Shown piece by piece: positions 25,082 through 36,156 of a DNA stretch of 64,000 nucleotides. The position numbers were made by a program, and so were the translations under genes. The DNA is taken from contig CM053333.1 in the NCBI GenBank assembly GCA_028583605.1, positions 11,865,638-11,929,637 of the forward strand, given 5' to 3'. Numbering within the stretch: the stretch's first letter is position 1; every line of letters begins with the position of its first letter. The notes under the pieces were generated by a model, which saw only the letters and a list, made by a program, of their open reading frames with translations, was not told the DNA's origin and made no database searches. This DNA comes from Dastarcus helophoroides. Taxonomy: Eukaryota; Arthropoda; Insecta; Coleoptera; Bothrideridae.

Positions 25082-28000
25082 ATGAGCAGTGATAAAAACA
25101 AAGAGATTGACTGGTCTCGCTATGGTTTAGGCTCTGAGACGGCACAAAGGATTAGAGCCAACACCAGCGGTTTTGTGGATTTGTCTGAAAATTACGACGA
25201 TTTTGCTGGGGGCGGCCATCAAGCTTCAGGCGCCAATGAGTTGTTTGCAGAAGAACAGGTATAAGCAACTAACGAATTTGTGAATTTACTTTATGCGAAA
25301 CAACAGATGTTTTGCTTAAAGATTATCCAGATAATTTTTTCATAATATTCAAATAAAGTAAGAAAAAAGTTGAAATGAAATAACAAAGTTTAGTTTTTCT
25401 GATTATTTTTGAAGATTCTGCGTTTAAGGTTACTATTGTTACATTTTTTCTTAAAATTTCAATATTAAACTCAATATAAAATTTTAATATCAAATATGAT
25501 AATTTGTATTTTGATTCTAAAGCTTTTTAACCTTTGTTTTACAAATTCTTGAGTTTAAACTAAAAATATCGATACTTTTTTTAAAGTCTCTTTAAACTTA
25601 AAAAGTATTTTTTAAATATTCCCAATTAAACCTTAAACTTCTTACTATTGTCCCATAATTTCAAGTAAAAACTGAAAATTCTGCATTTTTATCGAATTTT
25701 CAGTTATAAACCTATTTTTTATAGTTTCTATTTTTATCGAAGTTTCGACTTCTCTAAATTCTGAAGACTTAAAATGTTTATTGTTTGGCTAATAATTAAA
25801 ATAGTTTTTAATTCATGTTATCCAATATATTTCTGTTGTTCTTAGATTTGTACTTTTCTTAAAATTCCAAGTGGACACCTAAAATGTTTACAATTATCAC
25901 TGTTGTTTCGATCTCAAGCTTGATACATATTTCCAAAAATTTTGGCAAAGGCCAAATTTTTTTCAATATTTTGAGTTAAAATTGAAAATTTGTTGAAATG
26001 GATTTTGGTACAAGATTTTAACTTTTGGCAAAATTTTAAATCGAAATATTTTTCCCCAAGTTTCAAAGTTAAATTTGAAATATAAGTTTTTTCAAAGAAT
26101 CAAATTTTAATCTTAAATTTATCCCTTAATTCCTTTTTTAAAACTTCAACTAGATCTCTATTAGTCAAATACAACTTTGTACTACTTTGAATGATTTTAA
26201 AGATCTGTAATTTTTTTAAGAGTTAAAAAGAGATCGAAACTGCGGTAAAACTTCTCTTAACTGCCAACCCTCCTTAAGGTTTACTCCTTTCAGCGACTAC
26301 GTTCAGGTTCTTCATAAACTAGTTTTTTATTAGGTTCTCCCCAAACTGAACACCCCTCAAAACGGTTAAATTTCCTTGCAATTTTTACCGAGCCTTAAGG
26401 AAAAGTTTTAAGAATCCAAAATGGTATTTCTCAGTAAAACAAATATTTTTAATATAAGTAGGTGTCCAAATATTTACATATTCTGTTCTATTGTTCTATG
26501 CCCTTCTGTTTTCATTGCGTGCACGTCAATGGCATCCTGTTCATTTAAAAAATCATAAATTCAATTTTTTTGATGGAACGGACTGGTCCTTGGTTATCTT
26601 CAAAAATTGAAACACAGAACTTGTCCCCTGAAACCAAGAAAAATTAAAAAACACAACAAAGGTTGCTCTAACGCGTTTCGACAGCCAAGCTGTCATCTTC
26701 AGAGAGAAACTAACATCTAATCTTACTTAGTTTCTCTCTGAAGATGACAGCTTGGCTGTCGAAACGCGTTAGAGCAACCTTTGTTGTGTTTTTTAATTTT
26801 TCTTGGTTTCAGGGGACAAGTTCTGTGTTTCAATAAATTCAATAACTAACTCTAAGAAATATAGTTGACTTTCCTCCTAAACTCTGCATAAAAGCTATTT
26901 AGTTGAACTATTTTTGGTAAGTAATTATGAGACGTGTCCAAAAGAACCGTATATTTATAACCACCCTATGGTGAAAGAACTGTGACGAATTTGGTATCAG
27001 TCTTTCACTTTGTTCAAGTGAACAACACTATAATGCCTTTCAAAGTGGCAAAAATGGAATTTTTAGCTTTAACCACAAATATTTATTTAGGGTGATGTGC
27101 CCTGGTGGAAATCCAACTTCTTCATATCACAACCAGTTCTATTTGGCACCTGGGATGGCGTCTTCACATCCTGCCTGATAAACATATTTGGCGTAATTGT
27201 ATTTTTACGTTCTGGTTGGATCGTAGGACAAGCGGGCGTCTTTTGCGCTGTACTTATAGTATTATTTACGGGTATGTACACCTTGGTGGTTGAATGTCTC
27301 CGTGTGACCACATTTCCCTTTTAGTTTTCGTCGCGTTGATTTCCGTACTGGCAGCTGTTGGGATTTGTGAGCGATGCAGGATTGAAAGTGGTGGCGTTTA
27401 CTTCGTGATAGCGCACGTCCTTGGTTCCAGATTCGGGGGATCTTTAGGATTACTCTACTGCTTTGGCCAAGTATTTGCATGTTGTCGATTTTGAAGTATC
27501 ATGGTTAATTTGTCATGTTTTAGGCGGTCGGTTGTGCACTCAACGTTCTCGGTTTTGGGGAGTCCATGGCCGAGCTTATAGGATACGGCGACTCCTTGTG
27601 GGCAGTTCGCTGTATCGCTGGCGCAGCTGTATTATTATTGAGCATTATTAATGTAGCTGGAGTAAAATGGGTTATCAAGCTTCAATTCATTTTGCTTCTT
27701 ATTTTATTATTGTCTGGACTGGATTTTATGCTAGGAAGCTTCGTACATACAGATGAAGGTAATCAACGTGGAACCACTGACATGACAGAGGACACATTTG
27801 TTTTATAATGCAAAAGATTAGCACAGTATGTTATTAATTGCTGTTCTATATTGAACTATTAATACGGTGTCAAGGGACAAAAATGGCAAGAAAAATCAAA
27901 AACAAGGTAAGATAAAAGAGGATGTAAAAATAATAGAAGTTACACAATGAAGAAAGCGTGAATTGATTAGAGAAGATTGGAGGTGAGAGTTATTGAGAAG

Positions 28001-31000
28001 TAGAAGGCCCACCCAAGTCTATCCTTGCACAAGTAAATGGCACCAATTGTTCGAAATAGATCAGACATTTATAAAATTCTGCGCGAATCACAAAGATATT
28101 TTAAAGTGTTTTATCAAATACCATCTTTAATTGTATTATTTTTAGAAAACGGCGTCGAGGGTTGGACCACCGGGAACATCCAAAAGAACATGTGGCCGGA
28201 TTACCAGGACAACTACAGCTGGTTTACTGTATTTGGCGTATTTTTTCCTACGATTACGGGTATCCTGTCCGGCATTAACATGAGCGGGGACTTGCGGGCG
28301 CCCTCGACCAATATACCCAACGGTTCACTCGCAGCTATAAGTACAGGGACATTTCTGTACCTCGTTTTTGTGATATTTTTAGGGGCCACGTGCACTAGGC
28401 AAAAATTAATCACCGATTTCACTATAGCAGCTAAAGTTTCAGCCATTCGTGTCTTACTGTTGGCGGGATTATACGTTTCGTCGATGTCCAGTTGTTTGGG
28501 GGCGATGTATGGAACGCCCCGTGTTCTGCAATCCATATCTTTGGAAAACGTGATTCCTGGTATAAGCGTTTTAGGCTCAGGGGTAAGAAGCGTACGGAGG
28601 TGGATCGTCACAAGTGGGAATGTGCATCGACTGTGGTGCGCGTAGAAATGTCGAGTTGTTCACTGAAGAAGTTAGATCATAACGAAGTGGATCATTGGTA
28701 CAAGTTACAATGTATCCCGGAATTTGACTATGTCTTGTGTAATATGTATCACATATACATACATAGTCCCTTCCCGAAATACGATATATGTCTTATTGTC
28801 ATTGATGTTGGTCGTAGAAGCCTTCATAATCCACACCTAAGGGTTAAGCGACTGCATTCAAGCCATTTTTTTTAATATGTGCCTTTGAATTACTCTGAGT
28901 AGTAGGAGACTTCAATTAATATACTTAGGTGACTGTGAAATGTCGCTTTCCTCTAATAAGATGTAAGCCTTCTTTGGTAAAATTCTGCGTCAACTAAAGT
29001 TTTGTTTTCTGTAAGCATAATAAAAGATGTTGGGAGTGTTTGGGTTTTGATCTGTGAAGAACGAGTTTGAGTGCAACATTTGATGTCTGTCCAGCCCACA
29101 GTCTAAACTAAGATGCACATGCCTAGGCCTAGTTCAAAATATGGTATGATTGCGATTGCGCATAAACCATATCGCTAAGAACCATGTTATTCCCAACATC
29201 AGCATACACAGTGTATTGGTTTTTTAAGCAATTTAATGAAAATTCTCTTTCGTCTACACCCCATAAGTTAAAAATCGCAATTTTGGCACTGATTATTTCG
29301 ACTTCGCATCATGACTGCTCAACTGAATAGGTAACACTTAATAACATGCAATATAAGCTAAATGTAGAATTACTGGTAATTGCCTTCACGTAACACAGTC
29401 TTTGCACAGTCCTAGAAGTGAGCATCAACCTCTTAACGAGTTGCGAGCATTAACGCGCGCCATGTTTCAGAGAGGGCCAAACAAAGTGCCGCTCTATGCG
29501 ATGGCTGTGGTTGCTGTGGTTACCTTGACCTTTATAATGATCGGAGAAATCAACGTATTGGCACCGATAGTTACTATGCCTTTTCTACTAACATACGCCT
29601 CCATCGATTACGCTTATTTTGCTTTAGCACAAACTTTTGATATTCAGCACCAGCGCGAACAAAGATTCCACAGACCTAGAATACATCAGACATCTCTTGT
29701 AGATACCGAAGAAAACGACTTGGATCGACTGTTTCCCGAACGCACCAGACACAAAAACTTAAGGGTTAGTTTGTTTAAACCACCTCTGACTACTTGATTA
29801 CATTTCACAAAATTTTATTACGGTTTGACCGATTTTGCTTGATTAGATCGCTATGAAATATGATATAGGCTACCAAGATCATATGGTCATAACGATCATG
29901 AACTAATCTTCAGAAAGCACTCTTAAAATATTATGAAACCTAACCTTAATGCAATGTTATTACAGAATATTTCATTAAGCACAATAATAAATAAAGAACG
30001 ACTCAAATTGTGTAACGCAGCTCCACTGGAGGGTGTCCATTTTTCGACGCTCAACACTAGGATTCCCCTTATTTGAAAATCTGCCATGTTGTTTATATCA
30101 AGTGTTCAAAAAGTTTTCTAATCTAGTTTGCTGCTGTCATTTTTTGACATGTTTACGTATGTTTCTTACTTGATTCATACTCGCCAAATTGACATGTAAC
30201 CTTGACATAAAAATTCTGTAATCCTATTAAGAATAGAGGAGGTTAATTCATTTCTGCTTTTTTGGGATTTTTTAAAGTAGGATTCAACAATAAAGGATTT
30301 GTTTTCCATTATAATGTCAAATCAATAAAATATTTTTTAAGGTTATGTCTGTTTAAAATACCCATCAAGTAAAAACATGACAGAAAATGACAGCAGCACA
30401 CTAGATTAGAAAACTTTTTGTACACGGTATGGGCAAAGTTGCATATTTTAATGATATACACTATTTGAATAAACTCAAAATATGATGTCAGTTACTTCCA
30501 ATGCATGCTTGGTAAAAACAGTCGCTAAACATAATTAAATTATTCCATTTATGGTCAAATTAATAAAATACATCCTATCATAGGACACAGGTGCAATTAG
30601 AAAAAAAACTCTTTTGAGATTGACAGAAATCCAATTTTGTCTTAATTAAATCAACGGGGGCTCTTCAAATAAGCGAGTTCAAAGTGATGTGGGTCACAAA
30701 AAGGGCACCCTGTATATGCTAAACCAACTATTTCAATTTAGGTGGAATCGAGTTCCGGCACCCCAAGCAGCCCGGACGAAAGTTCGGAAGTGTCTCCAAT
30801 TACGCCAAAGATTCATATCCACTCCAAACCCAAGAATTGGTATTCTATTATGTGTAATAGATGGTTGTCGCTGGCAGGGGTAATGTTTGTACTTTCCTTA
30901 ACTCTTAGTTGCCAAACTGTTCCGTTTTAGGTTGTTTCTAAAATTTTAATAATGTTCCTGGTTAATTGGGGATATGCGATCGCTTCTATCACCGCGGTAT

Positions 31001-31327
31001 TTCTAGTTTGGCTTTATATTGGTACTGCGAACCCAGCAGTAAAACCAGGGATGGCTTCGGAGTTTCACTTCTTAAAATGGCTTAAAAGTGTGATTTTGCG
31101 TTGTATGGGGTAATAATGGTTCGATAAAGTTTGGCATTTTAATATTATGATTCTTATTCAGCAAACGCGTTTATGATTACGAACAAATCGTAGTAACTCC
31201 TGTATATCCCGGATTGGATGTAACTCCGTCACAATTAAATGAAGATAATGAAGACTTCGCCAACCGAAGACGATATCATCAATCAGCGACTGTACAAGGA
31301 CACGCAGTGCATATCGATGACGACTGA
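25082..31327 (+). CDS. SLC12A8: SLC12A8-type solute carrier (cation-chloride cotransporter family), complete
   Basis: Nine coding exons join in frame to 650 residues: 25082-25258, 27091-27271, 27325-27470, 27524-27758, 28146-28582, 29471-29764, 30742-30879, 30931-31109 and 31162-31327. The start is the first ATG of an N-terminal exon with no upstream frame. Residue 60 onward carries the family core: [27 protein letters not shown], then [57 protein letters not shown] and [21 protein letters not shown] serine-rich loop follows (exon 7), then two more membrane segments and a conserved C-terminus ([11 protein letters not shown]). Vertebrate SLC12A8 is about 714 aa, so the length fits. It is a multi-pass membrane protein; vertebrate SLC12A8 has been linked to polyamine/amino-acid and NMN transport, but the substrate here is unknown. 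Exon 3 reads [14 protein letters not shown]. No frame break was seen. An AATAAA at 31409-31414 follows the stop. Confidence 0.94.
25300..26250. repeat. Fuzzy AT-rich repeat in SLC12A8 intron 1
   Basis: T-rich on + with recurring AAATTT/TCGA/TTTT words. No coding content is seen. Confidence 0.5.
26606..26834. repeat. Perfect inverted repeat, 108-bp arms, 13-nt loop
   Basis: 26606-26713 and 26727-26834 are exact reverse complements by hand comparison; the loop is 26714-26726. It lies in SLC12A8 intron 1. The right arm, read on +, contains CTGAAGATGACAG (26738-26750), GGCTGTC (26754-26760) and GAAACGCGTTAG (26761-26772). This layout resembles the hammerhead-type core (CUGANGA, stem, GAAA) found in Penelope-like and related elements. 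The core here is incomplete and has an extra U before stem II, so I do not call a ribozyme. Confidence 0.93.
28583..29470. other. SLC12A8 intron 5, nothing recognised
   Basis: Ordinary AT-rich intron sequence between exon 5 and exon 6. The open frame running past exon 5 to about 28875 is read-through beyond a good donor (GTAAGA at 28583). Confidence 0.5.
30102..30425. mobile_element. MITE, 324 bp, with about 55-bp terminal inverted repeats
   Basis: The left end GTGTTCAAAAAGTTTTCTAA and the right end (reverse complement GTGTACAAAAAGTTTTCTAA) match over about 55 bp with four or five mismatches. The element lies in an SLC12A8 intron. I could not define a clear target-site duplication, so the superfamily is open. 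No open frame is present. Confidence 0.78.
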
Positions 31328-31329
31328 TG

Positions 31330-32027
31330 ACTGAGCTGCCTTTTACAAAATCTAATTTTACTTACACAAATATATTTTTCGTTATTTGTTAACTATTTTA
31401 ACATTTTTAATAAATTATTTTACCTAAGCTATGCATGTGAAAGTTTTTATGGTACGCCAACACCACATCACGGGGGGGGGGGGCTCTAACTCATCGCACA
31501 ATCGAGAAAATGCAGCACACATATGGTTCTTAATGTGAAGAAAACTTGGTCAATATATAAGATCACCATTTATTTCATCGTTAACTTTTTACTATAAAAA
31601 ATGCTTTTTTAAGATTTACCAGCTGTGGGGATCCCAAGATATATGTGGACCCGGCAGAACTTGAAAAGTGATGCTTTCAAAAAACACTGAACCCTGAAAA
31701 CCTAACATCATATTTTTTCATAGTTACCGCGCCCAAATCAAAAATTTCCGTGAGCTACATCAAAAGTTACCGTTAACTACTTGTTTGACATCATTTTTCT
31801 AGGCAGTAACGATAAACAAAGAAAAAACTGGGAAACCTCCACCTTGCCTTTTATAAGGGTTGTCATTGTAGTTCTGCATATAGAGGTGCAATAAAACAGT
31901 AGATGGTTTTTAAAGACTCTTGTTTTTCGAGGTATTATCCATGAAAAGTTTGCATCTTTTGCATGCGCTCCAACTATCTTTAAAAGTAGTTATTCCACTC
32001 GGTTTATTGGTATAATTTAAATTGCGT
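31330..32027. other. SLC12A8 3' flank
   Basis: AATAAA at 31409-31414 is the likely polyadenylation signal. A run of 12 G residues lies at 31472-31483. No gene or transposon end is seen between here and the hAT element. Confidence 0.5.
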
Positions 32028-32035
32028 GTCTGAAC

Positions 32036-34160
32036 CAAGCACGTAGCCAGGGGGGGGGTCCAAGGGGTCCGGACCCCCCCCCCGAAATGTATATTCCCCA
32101 AAAAATTTACAATGATACGAATTGAAATATTAATAGGAAAATGGTTGATTGTATATTTAAGCATGTAAATAATTTCCGAAATTGCCAACTACTATAAGTT
32201 TATGATAAGCAAAATCGCCATGTAGGCATTTTAAGAAAAATTGACAATGAGCTCAAGGATTCCCAATACATACTTCAATCGTCACGTACGTGCGGCAGCG
32301 GCATTGCACTCAAAGGACATATTCTTATGCCTAATCTACTTTATTATATTAGCTCATATTTCATATTGCCAAATTGCCATAGGAAATACAATACAAATCA
32401 TGATTATGGTACGAGTTAAGAATTAGTCGACAAGTCGACTCTTGATCGGTGTTAAGTTAAATACGTGAACTTAAAATGGATATTAGGAAATATTTCTTTG
32501 GTAAGTTTCAAGTTTTTATTTGTCAAATTTATATAATGTTAAGGTCACTAGATTTTATTCCTTATTTTTACTAATTACCAAAATGAAAAAAAAAAAAAAT
32601 AAAAGAGACGAATTCGTAAAAATAATTAATGCGTCTTCTTATATTTTCTGAAGAATATTTTCTAGACATTTCGATAATTTAACAAAATTCCGAGTTTAAA
32701 TTGAAAATTCTAAATTATTTTCTTCAATTTTACGTCTCTGTAAGCACATAATCGATTTCATTAATTTATTTTTATAAATTCCAAGGACGTATAAAATAAT
32801 TTTTTGCAGAATTCTGGTGTTTTTTCTCAAAAATGTTTTACTTTTGATTCATAAATTTTCTATATATTGCAACGTTTTTCTAAATTTCGATTATTTTTAG
32901 AAATTTTCGAAATATCAACTTGTTTTGTAAAATTCTTTTAACTTTCTTTTAATTTTTTATTCAAATTCAATATTTCAACTTTTTCAGAGATTTCTCTCTT
33001 TTGATAAACATATTTATAGGCATTTTGACATTATTTTCAAAATATTCATTTTAATTTAAAAAGTATAAACTCTTTTTTAAATTCAAGTTTGGACTTTTAA
33101 TTTTCCTTTTATTTAAACGAAATTTTCATTTGAAATTCCAACTTTTGATGTTTTTAAGACATTTTGAAATAATTTAGAAATATCAACATTTTTATTTTTT
33201 CATTTCGACTTTAAAATCAAAATTTCTAAAAAAATAATTTTATAAATTTCGTTTTTCTTAAAATTTTCAGTTTAACCAGAAATATTTTTTATGATGTTCG
33301 CATTTTTTTGTTTAAAATTTTAATTTTTTCTAAAGATCTTTATTTTAAAATTTTAGTTTTATTATTTCTTTTCTAAATTTTTCGCTTTGCACTAAAAATT
33401 GTGTGCTTTAATTTTTTCAAATTTTAATTCTAGTCACGAAATTTCTACTTTTTAAAAAAAAATCTAATTTAAACTCAACATTTTTGATTCATCAGAAAAT
33501 TTTCGGTTTTTTCTCAATATTTAAATTTTTTCTAAATATTTCGGTAAACTCAACATTTTTAGTTTTAAAAAAAAATAGACTTTAACTTCGAAGCTTCTGG
33601 ATTTTGTTTGATAAAGTTCTTTTCTTTTTTCATCCTTTTAATTTTTCGTCCAAATTTCTACTTTTGTTGAAGATTTTTAGATTCACCCTTTTCCTTTCTA
33701 AAATAAATTTAAAGTTTCGACAAAAATCGAAATTACAAATTAAAATGGAAGCTTCTATTGAATTTTTTTTATTTTATCTTTAATGTCTAATATTCCTAAT
33801 TTCGTCTTTGATCTAAAATTTGAAGCTGTTCTGAAAAGTTCAAAAATCACGTATTTTGAAAAAAATACTGGGTAATTCTAATTTTTTTCAAAATGTCGAG
33901 ATAGACTAGATTTGAAAGATTTAAATATCGAGACTGAAGTCAAACTTGAGTTTCAAATTATAGTTCAAATGTCGAAGTTAAGATTGGAAATTTTTCGCAA
34001 AAGTAAAAAATGAGCACTAAGTAAAAGACCAAGACGTTTATTGATTTAACAACTCAACTTTTTCTTTACATTTTTCATTATTGAAGAAGTTTAATTCTCT
34101 AAGATAAAAAAAAAGGGGGAGTTGGACCCTCCCCGAACGAAAATCCTGGATACGTGCCTG
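32036..34160. mobile_element. hAT-superfamily element, non-autonomous, 2.1 kb
   Basis: The ends CAAGCACGTAGCCAGG (left) and CAGGCACGTATCCAGG (right, reverse complement) form 16-bp terminal inverted repeats with two mismatches. Both sides are flanked by the same 8-bp sequence GTCTGAAC (32028-32035 and 34161-34168), the target duplication typical of hAT. A GC-rich hairpin of G-runs and C-runs follows the left end (32050-32092). The interior, about 32500-33990, is fuzzy AT-rich repeat; no transposase frame is visible. Confidence 0.9.
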
Positions 34161-34739
34161 GTCTGAACGCCTTAGCGGCCCTTAGCGATTGTAACTTTTC
34201 ACCAATCAGTCCGTTCTAGACTTCTCATTGTATTGTGTTTATAAATGACAACATTGTGAATGTTCTGTAATAAGAACAGTCGAACGTACTACAGTTGCAA
34301 ATATTTACAACTAATACCCTAGTTTCAGCCTTTCATCAGTATGGTACATTCGGTATAAACACTTCCAACTTATTCCCATTAGTCAGCCACACATAAACAT
34401 TAAAGATTTCCAAATCCCATCGAGTGATTTGTCACTGAGTTTTAACTGTATTTTACAAGGAATATTTTTGCTGTTTACTACTTGAAGCAATTATTACTAA
34501 AAATTGCAACCAGGTCATGTAAGGTGTAACCTATGTTACTAATAGGAAGGGTTAACATACGCAAACGCAAGCCACGTCGAGGATGCTTGTCTTTAATGGA
34601 TGTTGTTATGCAACCCATAATACAAGGAAGTTGCTCTAGTAACCTTTGTGACTAAGTATATCGTACATAACCTGGTTATAGATTCTGGAATTCTGGATTC
34701 GTTGTGGGTTGCCTAAAGTTTAGGCCAGCACTTAGGCCA

Positions 34740-35935
34740 CCCTTTCCGGGCCCATTGTGCTATCCCCGTGATTGAGGTGTCCTTGGTCATTCATTCAGCC
34801 ACCCAACCTTGTTGAGACACGAAGAACGTCCCTTGGATGCGCCTCTCTCAAACTGGTCACACTAGGCCAGAAGTCCCCCAGCGTGGATCCTCTGATTGAT
34901 GCTAGTGCCGGGCAGTGACACATCACGTGCTCGACACTCACATCTTCTTCTAAACACCCTCTGCAGCTCGGGTCGTTTATAATTCCCATTCTGTGGAGGT
35001 GTTTGTTTAATCGACAGTGACCTGTCCATATCCCTACAAGTTTCCTGAGATTATTCCTTGAGAGTTGTAGGCATAGTTTTGCCCTTTCCCTGCACGGCAT
35101 TCCAATGAATGCGTTAGTTTGTCGGCATCTTGTTATTGATGCCCATAAGGCTTTGTGTTTACGATAAATTTCTTCGTTAAGTAGGGATCTTACGGTTGAT
35201 CTTGCCAGGGGAAGGGTTGGTTTTGGTCCAACGAATTGTCCCTCCGAACCCTTCCTCGCCAGTTTGTCAGCGCGTTCGTTTCCCTCTTTTCCAGAATGTC
35301 CTTTGATCCATATTAGATCAATTGCATTCTCTTGTGATAGACGTTCTAAAGCTAGGTGGCAATTCCATACCAGCACTGAGTTTGTTTTCACATTCCTCGG
35401 GACCTTAAGGGCTGCCTGGCTGTCCGTCTTTATTTGGATATATTTTCCTGTAATGTTCAGTTGCGTCATTTGTTCGGCGCTATATAAAATTCCCAACATC
35501 TCCGCTTGAAAGATTGTTGAGTATTTATCTAGCTTAATACTTACATCTAGGTTCAGGTCTTCCGAGAAGATTCCTGTTCCAGTGCCCGTATTTGTTTTCG
35601 TTCCATCCGTGTATATACTTACGTCTGGTATCCTTGCTTGTACTTAATCCATTTTTATACGGTAGGATTTTGTGAAGTTATATTTCACCAATAGATGGTC
35701 CATCGGCGCATCCAGAATAGGTACTTTTTGGAGCGCCTCCTCCATTATGCGCCGGTGACCCACCATTTTACCTACCATATTCCACATTCCTCCTGCTCGC
35801 AAACGGAGAGCAGAAGCCTGTGCCGCCCCCTCAAGAAATATATCGAGAGGTGGCAGGCACAAGATCGCCTCCATTGCTGCTGTTGGAGTGGATTTCATTG
35901 CTCCTATCACTGCCAGACACGCTAGTCTGGATGTG
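34740..35935 (-). mobile_element. 5'-truncated LINE with RNase H domain
   Basis: Read 35935 to 34795. The upstream part resembles the post-RT region (IGAMKSTPTAAMEAIL). An RNase H domain follows with its catalytic set visible: YTDG, FQAEM, TDSQAA and GNERAD with the preceding KGHSG. A C-terminal cysteine cluster (CRGCLEEDVSVEHVMCHC) is also seen. One stop near 35643 separates the two parts; otherwise the frame of 234 codons (35499-34795) is open, so the copy is fairly young. RNase H after RT fits the I/R1/LOA groups. It sits just downstream of Ir21a on the same strand. Confidence 0.85.
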
Positions 35936-36156
35936 ATTTAGCTTTTGTTTTATAGTGGTGCACTTTGTCTTGGTTATAGATATTTTGTGATAAAATAAAA
36001 AGAATTATTTTGGTTTTTCTATTGGTGGCTTATAAGTAAAGTACATAGTAAAATGAAGAAAAATCAGAAAAAGTACCCTCAACTTAATAAAATTTAAATA
36101 AATAAGAAACTTATAATTTCTGTTTGTAATACTATTCTAGGATTCTACCACATCAA

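Noticed and set aside
26738..26772. Functional hammerhead ribozyme
   Set aside because: The conserved words are present, but stem II is preceded by an extra U and a complete stem I/III with a cleavage site could not be laid out; kept only as a resemblance.
28213..28611. 132-codon frame on the minus strand
   Set aside because: Exact shadow of SLC12A8 exon 5, which is clearly coding on +.
35264..35925. Plus-strand frames of about 80 codons
   Set aside because: Shadows of the minus-strand LINE RNase H region.
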